Source of the DNA: Alphaproteobacteria bacterium
GTDB lineage: Bacteria; Pseudomonadota; Alphaproteobacteria; Bin65
Direction: 5' to 3'
Assembly: GCA_022819985.1 (NCBI GenBank)
Contig: JAJEGH010000016.1
Location: forward strand, 1 to 64,000
Length of the DNA stretch: 64,000 nt
The notes under the pieces were generated by a model. It was not told where the DNA came from, ran no database searches, and saw only the letters and a list, made by a program, of their open reading frames with translations. Shown here one piece after another: positions 8,382-17,419 of the stretch. The translations under genes were made by a program, and so were the position numbers. The first letter of the stretch is position 1, and every line of letters starts with the position of its first letter.

Positions 8382-10010
8382 TCAGGCTGCCGGCGGCGGC
8401 GCCTTCTTCATGCTGCGCAGGTCGAATGCAGCCGGGTTTTCCGCCGGATCGCCGCCCAGGTCCTTCAGGTCGGCTTTCCTGATCTTGTTGGTCGCGGTGA
8501 CGGGCAGCTCGTCCAGGAACAGGACCCAGCCCGGCGCCTTGTAGTAGGCGAGCCGGGCGAGGCACCACTCGACCAGGCTGCGCGCCGTTGCTTCGTCGCG
8601 CGCCCGGCCGCGCTCGATCCCGGCGGCGGGCACGACGCACGCCATGACTTCCTCGCCGCGCACCGGATCGGGCGCCGCAATGACCGCCACCTGCGCCACG
8701 GCCGGGTGCTTGACGAGCTCCGTGTCGACCTCCAGCGCCGCGATATTCTCGCCCGACCGGCGGATGATGTTCTTGTCGCGGTCGACGAAATAGAAGCGGC
8801 CGTCCGGCGCGCGCATGGCGACATCGCCGGTGTGGAACCACCCGCCGCGCCAGTCCCGCTCGGTCGTCGCTTCGTCCTTGTAATAACCGGAGAAGAAGAG
8901 CCGTCGCGGGTCTTCCGCGGACTTCCGGACGATCAGGCTGCCGGGCGTGCCGTCGGGCAGGTCGTTGTCGTCGTCGACGATCCGCGCCTCGCAGCCCGCA
9001 GGCCGGCCGATGCAGCGCCTGCCCGGCTCGTGGGGCGGCCGGTTGGCCGCGATGGTCGCGCCGGCGCCGGTCTCCGTCATCGCCCAGCCCTCGATCAGGG
9101 GGAAGCCGAAGCGCTCTTCGAAGGGGATATGCTGTGCCGGATCGACATTGGCGCCGAAGCCGAACTTCACCCGGTTGTCCCGCTCCGCCGGATCCTCGGG
9201 CAGGTTGAGCAGGATGGCCGGCATGACGCCGAGATAGTGGAAAATGGTTGCGCCGGTATCGCGCACGTCCTGCCACCAGGTCGAGGGATGGAACCGGTCG
9301 AGCTGGATCAGCGTGCCGCGCGCGATCAGCATCGCGACGAAGGAGCAGGCCATCGCGTTCATGTGGAACAGCGGCAGCGGCGTCAACAGCCGCTCCTGCC
9401 CGTGTTCGACCGCGGCCAACCCGCCCTGTTCGACATACCAATGGCCGACCCCGGCGTAATAGTCGTTGGACAGCATGCAGCCCTTCGGCCGGCCGGTCGT
9501 GCCGGACGTGTACATGAGGGCGCATTCGGTATCGCCCGCAGGAGCGTCGCGCCGCGGCGGCGGGGGCGCTGCGGGCGGGAGTTCGTCGGCGCCGGTCGCG
9601 GGCAGCCGCCGGTCGACCCCGGCGGCCGCCGCCTCGATGTCGGCGGTGCGCTCCGGCACGGCAACGGCCAGGACGCAGTCGCTATGGTCGAGCAGGTAGG
9701 TCAGTTCCGCGCTGCGGTAGTAGGGATTGACCGGAACGACCGACACCCCCAGCGCGTTCAACGCCAACCAGTGGACGATGAAGTCCGGCCGGTTCTCCAG
9801 CAGGATCGCGACCCGATGGCCGTGGCCGTAGCCCGCGGCGGCATAGGCCGCCCGCCTGTCTTCGATGCGCGCCAGCCCCTCGGCATAGGTCAGGGTCGCG
9901 CCGCCGGGCGCGTAGGCCCGGGACGCCGAGGGCGGAATGACCAGGAACGGGCGGTCCGGCGCCTCGGCGGCGGCGGCCTCGAATATGGCGCAGACCGTCC
10001 GGGCGGTCAT
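8382..10010 (-). CDS. Acyl-CoA ligase (ANL superfamily, crotonobetaine/carnitine-CoA ligase-like)
   Basis: This is a 542-residue adenylate-forming enzyme. The core motif YTSGTTGRPKGCM is near residue 177, WAMTETGAGAT in the middle, and GGWFHTGDVA with DRDKNIIRRSGENI before the C-terminal domain. The catalytic Lys region near the end reads TATNKIRKADLKDL. Such enzymes activate a carboxylic acid as acyl-AMP and then acyl-CoA. The start ATG at 10010 overlaps the stop of the upstream racemase-like gene (ATGA), so the two are translationally coupled. The substrate is unknown. The ATG-overlap start is preferred over any longer open frame because the family begins here. Confidence 0.88.
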   Translation of the reverse strand: MTARTVCAIFEAAAAEAPDRPFLVIPPSASRAYAPGGATLTYAEGLARIEDRRAAYAAAGYGHGHRVAILLENRPDFIVHWLALNALGVSVVPVNPYYRSAELTYLLDHSDCVLAVAVPERTADIEAAAAGVDRRLPATGADELPPAAPPPPRRDAPAGDTECALMYTSGTTGRPKGCMLSNDYYAGVGHWYVEQGGLAAVEHGQERLLTPLPLFHMNAMACSFVAMLIARGTLIQLDRFHPSTWWQDVRDTGATIFHYLGVMPAILLNLPEDPAERDNRVKFGFGANVDPAQHIPFEERFGFPLIEGWAMTETGAGATIAANRPPHEPGRRCIGRPAGCEARIVDDDNDLPDGTPGSLIVRKSAEDPRRLFFSGYYKDEATTERDWRGGWFHTGDVAMRAPDGRFYFVDRDKNIIRRSGENIAALEVDTELVKHPAVAQVAVIAAPDPVRGEEVMACVVPAAGIERGRARDEATARSLVEWCLARLAYYKAPGWVLFLDELPVTATNKIRKADLKDLGGDPAENPAAFDLRSMKKAPPPAA

Positions 10011-10768
10011 TGCCCGAGAAAATCCTTCATTGCACCGTCGCTCGGCCGGGCGAAATTGGACCGGCGGCTGACCGCGGTGCCGTCGATCGCCTTGAGCCGG
10101 ACCGCGGCTTCGATCTGTTTTACCAGAATGTTGATGCCGTTCAGGACCGGCGCCCCGCCGACATTGAAGCCGTGCTCGGACGCGAGCAGCAGCATCGGCA
10201 GGCCGCCCGCCGGGATCAGGGCGTCGACGCCTTCGTCGACGAAGGGCTGCGCCTGGGCCACGAACTGCTCGCGGATGCCTTCGTAGACCGACCGGTCGGA
10301 AAGCGCGGCGACGTAATCGAGCGGCGAGGTCGTCATGGCGCGCACGCCGGTCATCCGGCTGCCGAGCCCGTAGGCGGCGATCTGGTCCTCGTGCCACGGG
10401 ATGAACACCGGGTGGATGGTGACCAGGCCGGTCTTGCGGGCCAGAGTGCAGGCGTGGAGCATGGTCGTCTCGCCCAGCCCGAGGACCGGAATGTCGACGA
10501 CCGCTTTCGATTCCATCAGGCCGGAGTCCTGGAAATGGCCCACGGCGAAGGCGTCATAGCCTTCCTCCTGGGCCCGCACGGCATTCTTCACCACCTGCAC
10601 GCCGAGGCGCATTTCCGTGATCGGATGCACGTTGGTCGCAGACGGATACAGGGTGTGGACGACGAGTTCCGTATCCGGATCGGCGACCGACCGGAGATGG
10701 TCTCTCAGACGATCCAGATAGGCCTTCGATTCGTCCTCGTGGGTGAAGCTCTGATACCAGATTCGCAT
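10007..10768 (-). CDS. Asp/Glu-hydantoin racemase superfamily protein lacking both catalytic cysteines
   Basis: The 253-residue product has the overall pattern of hydantoin and Asp/Glu racemases: LYPSATNVHPITEM, then GYDAFAVGHFQDSGL, and VDALIPAGGLPMLLL in the second half. In working racemases of this type the first site reads with a Cys where His stands here (VGHFQDSG). The second, usually GCTG or similar, reads PAGG. The only Cys in the whole protein is in LHACTLA. A two-base Cys mechanism therefore looks impossible, so it may be a different isomerase, lyase or hydrolase on the same fold. It overlaps the acyl-CoA ligase by four bases, suggesting they act on the same compound. Confidence 0.75.
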   Translation of the reverse strand: MRIWYQSFTHEDESKAYLDRLRDHLRSVADPDTELVVHTLYPSATNVHPITEMRLGVQVVKNAVRAQEEGYDAFAVGHFQDSGLMESKAVVDIPVLGLGETTMLHACTLARKTGLVTIHPVFIPWHEDQIAAYGLGSRMTGVRAMTTSPLDYVAALSDRSVYEGIREQFVAQAQPFVDEGVDALIPAGGLPMLLLASEHGFNVGGAPVLNGINILVKQIEAAVRLKAIDGTAVSRRSNFARPSDGAMKDFLGQ

Positions 10769-10872
10769 GCGGTCTCGTCCTCTGGCAGCCGCCCCGGCAC
10801 AACCGGGCGGAATTGGGGGCCGCCGCGCGCCGGGCCGCCGCCATACGATTGCGGGCCGCGCAATCGGGGAAA

Positions 10873-10948
10873 TGGTGCCGATGGAGGGACTCGAACCCCC
10901 GACCCACGCATTACGAATGCGTTGCTCTACCGGCTGAGCTACATCGGC
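10873..10948 (-). tRNA. tRNA-Thr (anticodon CGT)
   Basis: On the minus strand the sequence folds as a complete cloverleaf. The acceptor GCCGATG pairs with CATCGGC. The D-arm is GCTCAGCCGGTAGAGC. The anticodon stem ACGCA/TGCGT carries the loop TTCGTAA (anticodon CGT), and the T-loop is TTCGAGT. The CCA end is encoded (10873-10875). Confidence 0.96.
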
Positions 10949-11086
10949 ATCGTTCCGGCGCTCGCGGCGGCACGGCGCGCCGGTTGGCGGACCGCAGGCA
11001 TTTAGCCATCCTGGCGCTGCCGGTCAATGAAGCGCCGACGGCAAACGGTCTCCGGCCGGGTGCCGGGCGGTTGCCAGGGGAACGCT

Positions 11087-12520
11087 TCAGGCTTGAGGCG
11101 CCTCCAGAACGCCGCCGCCGGCCGCGGCGCTTGCGCCGCCCGCCCGGGCTTCGGCCGCCCCCGTTCCGGCCGCCCTTGTTTCGCCCGCATCGTCCCGCGG
11201 CCCGGCCTCGCTGTGCGGCATGACCCGGGGCGGCGTGGTCCAGCGCAGGGTCTCGAAAGCGCCGCAATGGCCGCACAGTGCGGACCACTCCCGCGCCGTC
11301 GCGCCGCAATTGCCGCACAGCCAAGCCGGCTCGCGCGGCGCTTCCGAGGCCCGGGACAGCCAGTCGCGCGCCAGCGCGGCATCGCCGTTTTCCGCCTGCT
11401 CCAGTTCGGCAAAGAGCCGGCAAAAGGCCGAATCCGGGCTCTGGCCGCCGCCCTCTTCGAGATGTTTGCGCGCCTGGCCCCACAGCCGCGCTTCGAGCAG
11501 CGCGCGCGCCATCGTCAGATGGGATTCCCGCGCCTCCGGCGCCAGCGCGGCGAGCGCCTCGGCGGCCTTGAGCCGGTTCATCGGATCGACGCCGCCCTCG
11601 ACCTGGAGATACAGGCGCGCCAGGTCCGGATGCGGCTCGGCCTGCCAGGCCTGCTCGGCCGCCTTGCGGGCGGCCCGGTTCTTGCCGTCGGCGTGCAGCA
11701 GGGCAACCAGTTGCAGGGTGGCGGGCAGGAAGGCCGGCGCCGCCTTCTGCGCCTTGCGCGCCCGGTCCAGGGCGAGACGGCGCTGGCCGGCCCGCTCCGC
11801 CATCAGGCTGAGCTGGACCAGCAGGGCCGCATCGCGCGGCGCGCCTTCGGCCGGCGAGACGGCCTCCGCCGCCATCGCATCGCGCAGGGTCGCCTCGGCA
11901 TCCTCCCAGCGCCGTCCCTTGATCTGGAGCTGGAACAGCCGGGTCAAAGCCCAGGGCGCCTGCGGGCTCAGCCGGCGCGCCCTTTCCGCCAGTTCCGTCG
12001 CCGCAGCGTCGTCGCCGGCCTGCTCGGCCAGGGTCAACAGGCCCCGGAGCCCCAGCAATTCGGTCTCCTGCGTCTCCAGCATCGCTTCATAGAATTTGCG
12101 CGCAACGTCCGGCCTGCCCTCCATCTGGGCCGCCTGGGCGCCGATCAGCAGCGCCCCCGGCGGCCGTCCCAGCACTTCGCTCGCCTTGCGGGCCTGGCGC
12201 CGGGCTTCCGCCGCATCGCCGGCCGCGACCGCGACCATGCCCCGGGTCAACGCCAGATAGCCGTTTTCGCGCCGCCGGGCCGCGCGGCTCGCCAGGGCGG
12301 CCTTCGGCGCGCGCAGGAACAGCCGCCACAACTGGTAGATGCCGGCGCCCGCGAGGAAGAGCAGGCCGACGAACAGCACGAGCATCGCCACCGAGGTGTC
12401 CACCCGCCAGCCGCGCCATTCCAGCGTGACGGCGCCCGGGGTCTCGGTCAGCCACGCTGCCACCACCGCCGCCGCGAAGACGGCGACCAGCGACAGGAAT
12501 ACCCGGACGAACAGGGACAT
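11087..12520 (-). CDS. hemY: HemY-domain protein (membrane TPR protein of the haem operon)
   Basis: This 477-residue protein has two N-terminal membrane helices (about residues 6-25 and 42-65) followed by a HemY N-terminal domain and TPR-like helices. It ends in a zinc-ribbon-like segment with two Cys pairs, WLCGNCGA and ALCGHCGAF near residue 405. After that comes a low-complexity Ala/Gly-rich tail. HemY of this type is not protoporphyrinogen oxidase; its exact role in haem synthesis is unsettled. It is the last gene of hemC-hemD-mic60-hemY, 18 bases after mic60. The Cys pairs could bind zinc. Confidence 0.88.
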   Translation of the reverse strand: MSLFVRVFLSLVAVFAAAVVAAWLTETPGAVTLEWRGWRVDTSVAMLVLFVGLLFLAGAGIYQLWRLFLRAPKAALASRAARRRENGYLALTRGMVAVAAGDAAEARRQARKASEVLGRPPGALLIGAQAAQMEGRPDVARKFYEAMLETQETELLGLRGLLTLAEQAGDDAAATELAERARRLSPQAPWALTRLFQLQIKGRRWEDAEATLRDAMAAEAVSPAEGAPRDAALLVQLSLMAERAGQRRLALDRARKAQKAAPAFLPATLQLVALLHADGKNRAARKAAEQAWQAEPHPDLARLYLQVEGGVDPMNRLKAAEALAALAPEARESHLTMARALLEARLWGQARKHLEEGGGQSPDSAFCRLFAELEQAENGDAALARDWLSRASEAPREPAWLCGNCGATAREWSALCGHCGAFETLRWTTPPRVMPHSEAGPRDDAGETRAAGTGAAEARAGGASAAAGGGVLEAPQA

Positions 12521-12538
12521 GGCGGCGGGCGCCCCGTC

Positions 12539-14200
12539 CTATCGGCTCTTGCCGCCGGGTGCAGCGCCGCCGGACAGCACCGGCATCAGCGCATCGAGCC
12601 GGGCGAGGGCCGCATCGACGCCGGCTCGCCTTTCCGCTCGGGCCAGCCAGTCGGCAGCGGATCTCCGCGCCGCCTCCGGCATCCTGCGCACAAGGGCGAT
12701 GGCGCCGGCCAGATCGCCGTCGGCCAGCCGGACTTCGGTTTGCGCGACCAGCGCGGCAACCGAATCGCCGGCAACGTTGCGGCCGGTGCGGCGCACGACG
12801 ACGGTCGATTTCAGCTTGTTCCAGGCGCGCTCGATCCAGCCTTCTCCCTGCCCCGGCCCGGCCGCCGTTATGAGACGGGCCGAAAGCGCGTCGAATTCGC
12901 CGCGCAACACCGGCAGGACCGGCGCCCCGGCGGCGGCGGCAGGCTCCAGCGCCTCGAGGACGGACGCCGCCTCGGGGCCGCCCGCCAATTGCCGCGCGAC
13001 CGCCAGGGCCGCGCCGTAGGGACGGCCGGACGCCGCCGCGGCGCGCAACTGGCTCAGCGCCACGACGATGCCGGCCGCGCCGCCGCCGGCCTGCACGGAT
13101 TTCAGGCGGATTTCGGCTGCCGCAATCCGCGCGGCGAGGCCGGAGAGGACGCTTTCCGCTTTTGCGAGCCGCTCCCGATCGAACGCCGCGACCTCGCCCG
13201 ACAGCGCCGCCAGTCCCTTCGACAGCTTGTCCAGCGCCGCCTGTGTGGCCTCATCCGCGCCCTCGCGCCCGGCCGGCCGCTCGGCGGCCGCCGCGACGGC
13301 CCGGGAAAGCGCTTCGACATCCGCTTTCAGGCCGGCCAGATCGGCGGCAATTTTTTCCGGCCTGCCGTCCGCCTGCATCGCTGCAACCGCCAGGCGCAGC
13401 TTTTCCTGTTCGGCCTGCAAAGCCCTTACCGCCGCGTCGAGCGGCGCCAGCGCCGCATCATCGTCCGTTGCCGCCAGCAGCTTCCGGTCCAGCGCTGCGG
13501 CGGCGGCCTCCGCAGCATCCAGGCGTTCGTTCAGAGCGCCGGCCTGCGCCGCGGCCCGCGCGCCGGCGGCGATCGCCGCCGCGCGGGCATCGGCGGCGGC
13601 CTTCTCCGCTGCGGCGAGCCGGGTTTCGAGCGCCCCGGCGGCCGCCGGGTCTATTCCCGATCCGGCGAACCGGTCCGCCGCCGCCCAACCGATCAGGGCG
13701 CCGGCAACCAGCATTCCGGCAAATCCGAAGCCGAACGCAAAGGCCCGCTCCCGGCCGGCGGGTTTCGCCCGCGCCGCCTCTACGGTCGGCCCGGCGGCAG
13801 CGCCCTCCGCTTCCTTCACGCCCGCCGGCGCGTGCACCACTTTCTCGGCCCGCAGCGGTTCGGCCTCCGCCCTGCCCGCGCCGGCCCCGCCATCCGCGCC
13901 CGGTGCGTTGCCGCCGCGCGCGGCGGTGCTCCGGTCTTCCGTCGGGCTTTCGGGCAGCGGGCCTCCCGCGGGCCCGCCCGTCTCACCCGTCCCACCCGTT
14001 TCAACGACCGCGGCGGCGAGATCGATCCCTTCCCGTGCCGCAGCGGCGCGTATCTCGTCCAGCCGCCGGATCGGGATGGCGTTGCGTTCCTTCCAGCCCT
14101 GGACGGTCGTCACGGCGAGCCCGAGTTTTTTCGCCATCGGCCGGATACCGCCGAAGGCCTCGATGATTCGGGCGGCGTCGTTGGGGACCGGATCGCTCAT
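12539..14200 (-). CDS. Mic60/mitofilin-like protein with N-terminal HTH-like domain
   Basis: The protein has 553 residues from ATG 14200 (the frame is open upstream to 14302). Its place between hemD and hemY is the conserved position of alphaproteobacterial Mic60, the inner-membrane protein related to mitochondrial mitofilin that shapes membrane and contacts the outer membrane. Residues 10-60 form a helix-turn-helix-like unit (FGGIRPMAKKLGL, then TTVQGWKERNAIPIRR). A low-complexity linker follows, then a single membrane helix at about 152-175. A long Ala-rich coiled coil covers about 180-400, and a helical C-terminal mitofilin-type region ends the protein. The HTH would face the cytoplasm. 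I infer it is genuine because the reading frame and codon use are continuous. Confidence 0.82.
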   Translation of the reverse strand: MSDPVPNDAARIIEAFGGIRPMAKKLGLAVTTVQGWKERNAIPIRRLDEIRAAAAREGIDLAAAVVETGGTGETGGPAGGPLPESPTEDRSTAARGGNAPGADGGAGAGRAEAEPLRAEKVVHAPAGVKEAEGAAAGPTVEAARAKPAGRERAFAFGFGFAGMLVAGALIGWAAADRFAGSGIDPAAAGALETRLAAAEKAAADARAAAIAAGARAAAQAGALNERLDAAEAAAAALDRKLLAATDDDAALAPLDAAVRALQAEQEKLRLAVAAMQADGRPEKIAADLAGLKADVEALSRAVAAAAERPAGREGADEATQAALDKLSKGLAALSGEVAAFDRERLAKAESVLSGLAARIAAAEIRLKSVQAGGGAAGIVVALSQLRAAAASGRPYGAALAVARQLAGGPEAASVLEALEPAAAAGAPVLPVLRGEFDALSARLITAAGPGQGEGWIERAWNKLKSTVVVRRTGRNVAGDSVAALVAQTEVRLADGDLAGAIALVRRMPEAARRSAADWLARAERRAGVDAALARLDALMPVLSGGAAPGGKSR

Positions 14201-14317
14201 TTCAGGCGCTCCACCGTAACCTGCATCCTGTCCGGCCGTTGCCGGCCCGGGCAGGTCGCCACCGGGCGGGCCGCTACCGGCCGACTCCGGGCCGGGCTGC
14301 ACGCTGCCGCGCCTCCG

Positions 14318-15046
14318 TTACCCGCGGAGTGTCGCGCCGAGCGCGGCGGCCATGGCATCGGCATCCGGCGACGGTGCAACGACGATCCGCCGCGCGGGCG
14401 GCAATCCGCCCGCTTTTCCGTAGGCCTCTGCAACGGCTTCGCCGAGGCAACAGACAAACAGGCCGCCAACGGCCGCTTCATGGCCATCGGCAAGAACCAA
14501 CCTGACGAATTCTAGGGCATTTCGTACGGAAAACAAGGCCGCCGATGTAGCCGTACGCGTATGCAACGCGTTTGCCGCCGCCTCCGGCAGGTTCGGCGCG
14601 CCGCGCGCTTCGTACAACGCAGCCTGTACGACAGCATAACCCAGCACCTCCAACGCCTTTCCAAGATCTCCCGCAACGTCGCGCGCTGCCGGGTAGACCA
14701 GTTCGCCGGCCGTCGGCCGGCACCGTTCAGCGATCAGCGCCGCCAGGCCGCGTACGTCCGAAGCGGCGCTGTGTACGACTGCAAACCCCGCCGCCCGCGC
14801 CGCTTCGGCAGTCGTCGCGCCGACGGTATAGGCCGGCAGGTCCGTGCGCGCGCCGCGCCCGGCATAGAAGCGAACCGCGTTGATGCTGGTGAAGGCCACG
14901 CCCTGGGCCGTTTCCGGAATGGCGAGCGCGGTATCGAGCGGATGGATCGTCGTGACCGGACAGGCGATCGCCGGTATTCCCTCTCCGGCCAGCCGCCTGA
15001 CGAAGGCGCCGGCGCCGGGTTCGGTTCGAACGATCAGCGCCGTCAT
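14318..15046 (-). CDS. hemD: Uroporphyrinogen-III synthase
   Basis: HemD cyclises hydroxymethylbilane, the HemC product, to uroporphyrinogen III with inversion of ring D. The 242-residue length and two-lobed sequence suit the family, which is poorly conserved. Recognisable pieces are GVAFTSINAVRFYAGRG near residue 50, and the mid-protein hinge before YPAARDVAGDLGKALEVLGY. Its start abuts the stop of hemC with no gap, and it precedes mic60 by about 118 bases. Confidence 0.88.
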   Translation of the reverse strand: MTALIVRTEPGAGAFVRRLAGEGIPAIACPVTTIHPLDTALAIPETAQGVAFTSINAVRFYAGRGARTDLPAYTVGATTAEAARAAGFAVVHSAASDVRGLAALIAERCRPTAGELVYPAARDVAGDLGKALEVLGYAVVQAALYEARGAPNLPEAAANALHTRTATSAALFSVRNALEFVRLVLADGHEAAVGGLFVCCLGEAVAEAYGKAGGLPPARRIVVAPSPDADAMAAALGATLRG

Positions 15047-15988
15047 TCAGGCCGCCAGGACCGCCGTCGGCGCCGCGGCCCTGAGCGCCTGCCCGACCGC
15101 CCGTCCCAGCGCGGCCGGATCGTCGGCAGGTCCGCTCCCGCTGCGACGCCAGATCCCGGCGCCGCCGGGATCGGCCACCAGGCCGCGCACCGTCATCCGG
15201 CCATCCCGGATTTCGGCATGGGCGGCGATCGGCGTGCGGCACGACCCGTCGAGAACCGCCAGCACGGCACGTTCCGCCCGCAGCGCCGCCATCGTCTCCG
15301 GATGATCGATCGGCGCAACGTGGCCGAGGACCGCCGTGTCGCCGGCCCGGCACTGCACCGCGACGACCCCCTGTCCCGCCGCGGGCAGAAATTCGTCCAC
15401 GGCAAGCGGCGCGGCGTCTCCGACGCATCCGGTCCTGACCAGGCCCGCCATCGCCAGCAGGGTCGCGTCGAACTCGCCCCGTGCCACCTTGCCGAGCCGG
15501 GTGCCGACATTGCCCCGGATCGGCTCGATCCGCAGGTCCGGCCGCAGAGCGCGCACCAGGGACTTGCGCCGGGCGGACGCCGTACCGAGCCGCGCGCCCC
15601 GGGGGATGCCGGACAGCGTCGGGGACGCCGGGCAGATCAGGGCGTCGCGCGGGTCCTCGCGCGGCAATACCGCGGCGATGGTCAGCCCCTCGGGCAGCCG
15701 GGTTTCGAGATCCTTTGCCGAATGGACGGCGCAATCGACGGCGCCGGCCAGCAGCGCCGCTTCGATTTCCTTGGCGAACAGGCCCTTGCCGCCGATATCC
15801 GCCAGAGGCCGGTCCGTAATCCGGTCGCCGGTCGTCACGATGGGGAGAATGTCCGCGGGCGGCGCGTCCGGATGGGCGGCGGCCAGCGCCTCGGACACCA
15901 GATGCGCCTGGGCCAGCGCCAGCGCGCTGCCGCGCGTGCCGATGCGCAGCGGGCGGCCTTGCAGCGGCGGTGCGGTCGAGGCGGACAT
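15047..15988 (-). CDS. hemC: Porphobilinogen deaminase (hydroxymethylbilane synthase)
   Basis: HemC polymerises four porphobilinogen units on a dipyrromethane cofactor to hydroxymethylbilane. The 313-residue protein shows LRIGTRGSALALAQAHLV near the N-terminus, HSAKDLETRLPEGL with the active-site region, and GTASARRKSLVRALRPDL. The cofactor-bearing Cys sits in LDGSCRTPIAAHAE near residue 245. It heads the haem operon and is divergent from tsaD, the usual arrangement in Alphaproteobacteria. The roughly 160-base gap to the next frame must hold promoters for both sides, but I see no clear consensus there. Confidence 0.95.
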   Translation of the reverse strand: MSASTAPPLQGRPLRIGTRGSALALAQAHLVSEALAAAHPDAPPADILPIVTTGDRITDRPLADIGGKGLFAKEIEAALLAGAVDCAVHSAKDLETRLPEGLTIAAVLPREDPRDALICPASPTLSGIPRGARLGTASARRKSLVRALRPDLRIEPIRGNVGTRLGKVARGEFDATLLAMAGLVRTGCVGDAAPLAVDEFLPAAGQGVVAVQCRAGDTAVLGHVAPIDHPETMAALRAERAVLAVLDGSCRTPIAAHAEIRDGRMTVRGLVADPGGAGIWRRSGSGPADDPAALGRAVGQALRAAAPTAVLAA

Positions 15989-16151
15989 GACCGGCGAGGT
16001 AGCGGTTCGTCCCGCCGGGGCAAGGCGGCGGGGTGGCGCATCGCGACGGGGCGATTATCTTTCTGCCTTCGCCCCCGTCGGCCGGCCGCCGGATGTACGG
16101 CGCCGCCGGCTGCCCGGAGAATACGCCGGAAATCCAACCGGAACCGCACCG

Positions 16152-16319
16152 ATGGCCGTCAAGCGAAAGCGCAAGAAAGGAGCGAGAAAGATCGTGCGGC
16201 CGCGCGACCCGTTCTGGCGCCTGCGCCGGGCCCTGGGCGGCAGCCGGGTGGAGAGCGGGAGGGCCTATCGCCGGCCGGCGGCGCGCACGGCGGCCCGGAA
16301 GGAAATCGATGGCGGCTGA
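16152..16319 (+). CDS. Possible small basic protein upstream of tsaD
   Basis: A 55-residue frame begins ATG 16152 with [17 protein letters not shown] and ends at 16319, overlapping the start of tsaD by 11 bases. It is extremely rich in Lys and Arg. I recognise no family. The ribosome site is weak. It could be a translated leader coupled to tsaD, a small nucleic-acid-binding protein, or chance. Confidence 0.3.
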   Translation: MAVKRKRKKGARKIVRPRDPFWRLRRALGGSRVESGRAYRRPAARTAARKEIDGG

Positions 16320-17409
16320 ACCGGACGGCCCGCTGACGGTCCTGGGCATCGAAACCAGTTGCGATGAGACCGCGGCGGCGGTCGTGCGGCGGCATTCCGG
16401 CGGCGCGCCGGAAATTCTCGCAGAGGAGCTGCTTTCGCAGATCGACGAGCACCGGCCCTACGAGGGCGTCGTGCCGGAAATCGCCGCCCGCGCTCATCTC
16501 GACCGTCTGGACGGCCTGACCGGCCGCGCGATGGCGGCGGCGGACCTGGGTTTCGGCGACCTGGACGGAGTCGCCGCGACGGCGGGGCCCGGCCTGATCG
16601 GCGGCGTGATGGTCGGCGCGACGACGGGCAAGGCGATCGCCGCGGCGGCCGGCAAACCGTTCCTCGCCATAAACCATCTGGAAGGCCATGCCCTGAGCGC
16701 GCGGCTGACCGGTCCTGTGGCTTTCCCCTTCCTGCTGTTACTCGTCTCCGGCGGCCATTGCCAATTGCTGCTGGTGCAGGGCGTGGGCCGCTATTTGCGA
16801 CTCGGGACGACGATCGACGACGCCGTCGGCGAAGCCTTCGACAAGGTCGCCAAGCTGCTCGACCTCGGTTATCCCGGCGGGCCGGCGGTCGAAGCCGCCG
16901 CCGCGCACGCGCAGAATCCGGAGCGGTTTGCCCTGCCCCGGCCGATGCGCGGCCGGCCGGGCTGCGACTTCTCCTTCTCCGGCCTCAAGACCGCCGTCTT
17001 CCACCGGCTGCGCGCGCCGGATTGCCAACCGGCGCCGGACGATGCCGCGGATATGGCGGCGGCGTTTCAGGAGGCCGTCGCGGATGTCCTCGTCGAGCGC
17101 ACCTGCAACGGTCTCCGCATGGCAAAGGAACGCGAACCCGGCCTGCGGCGGCTGGTCGTCGCCGGCGGCGTCGCCGCGAACCGGCGCCTGCGCCGGGCGC
17201 TGGAGGACCTGTGCGCGAGGGAGGAACTCGACATTTTCATCCCGCCGCAGCGCTATTGCACCGACAATGCCGCCATGATCGCCTGGGCCGGCGCCGAGCG
17301 GTTGGCGCTGGGCCTCACCTCGCCGCTGGATTTCGCGCCGCGGCCGCGCTGGCCGCTCGATCAACTGGACGGCCCGGCCGAAAGCGCCGGCGGCGCGACG
17401 GCGCGATGA
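16309..17409 (+). CDS. tsaD: tRNA N6-adenosine threonylcarbamoyltransferase
   Basis: TsaD transfers the threonylcarbamoyl group to A37 of ANN-decoding tRNAs, together with TsaB and TsaE; the group is made by Sua5/TsaC, also encoded here at 43266-44264. The protein has 366 residues from ATG 16309. It has [14 protein letters not shown] at the N-terminus, the metal-binding [13 protein letters not shown] with two His, [12 protein letters not shown], and [12 protein letters not shown]. The start was chosen because the family begins just before GIETSCDE. It is followed ten bases later by gpsA and is divergent from hemC. Confidence 0.95.
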   Translation: MAAEPDGPLTVLGIETSCDETAAAVVRRHSGGAPEILAEELLSQIDEHRPYEGVVPEIAARAHLDRLDGLTGRAMAAADLGFGDLDGVAATAGPGLIGGVMVGATTGKAIAAAAGKPFLAINHLEGHALSARLTGPVAFPFLLLLVSGGHCQLLLVQGVGRYLRLGTTIDDAVGEAFDKVAKLLDLGYPGGPAVEAAAAHAQNPERFALPRPMRGRPGCDFSFSGLKTAVFHRLRAPDCQPAPDDAADMAAAFQEAVADVLVERTCNGLRMAKEREPGLRRLVVAGGVAANRRLRRALEDLCAREELDIFIPPQRYCTDNAAMIAWAGAERLALGLTSPLDFAPRPRWPLDQLDGPAESAGGATAR

Positions 17410-17419
17410 GGCCGTCGCG

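Noticed and set aside
14201-14302. N-terminal extension of the Mic60-like protein
   Set aside because: The 34 additional codons are Gly/Pro/Ala-rich and carry no recognisable sequence. The HTH-like unit begins shortly after ATG 14200.
11027-14515. 1162-codon plus-strand frame opposite hemY and mic60
   Set aside because: It is antisense to two recognisable genes and its composition is Arg/Gln/Gly-rich. No start signal or motif is present.
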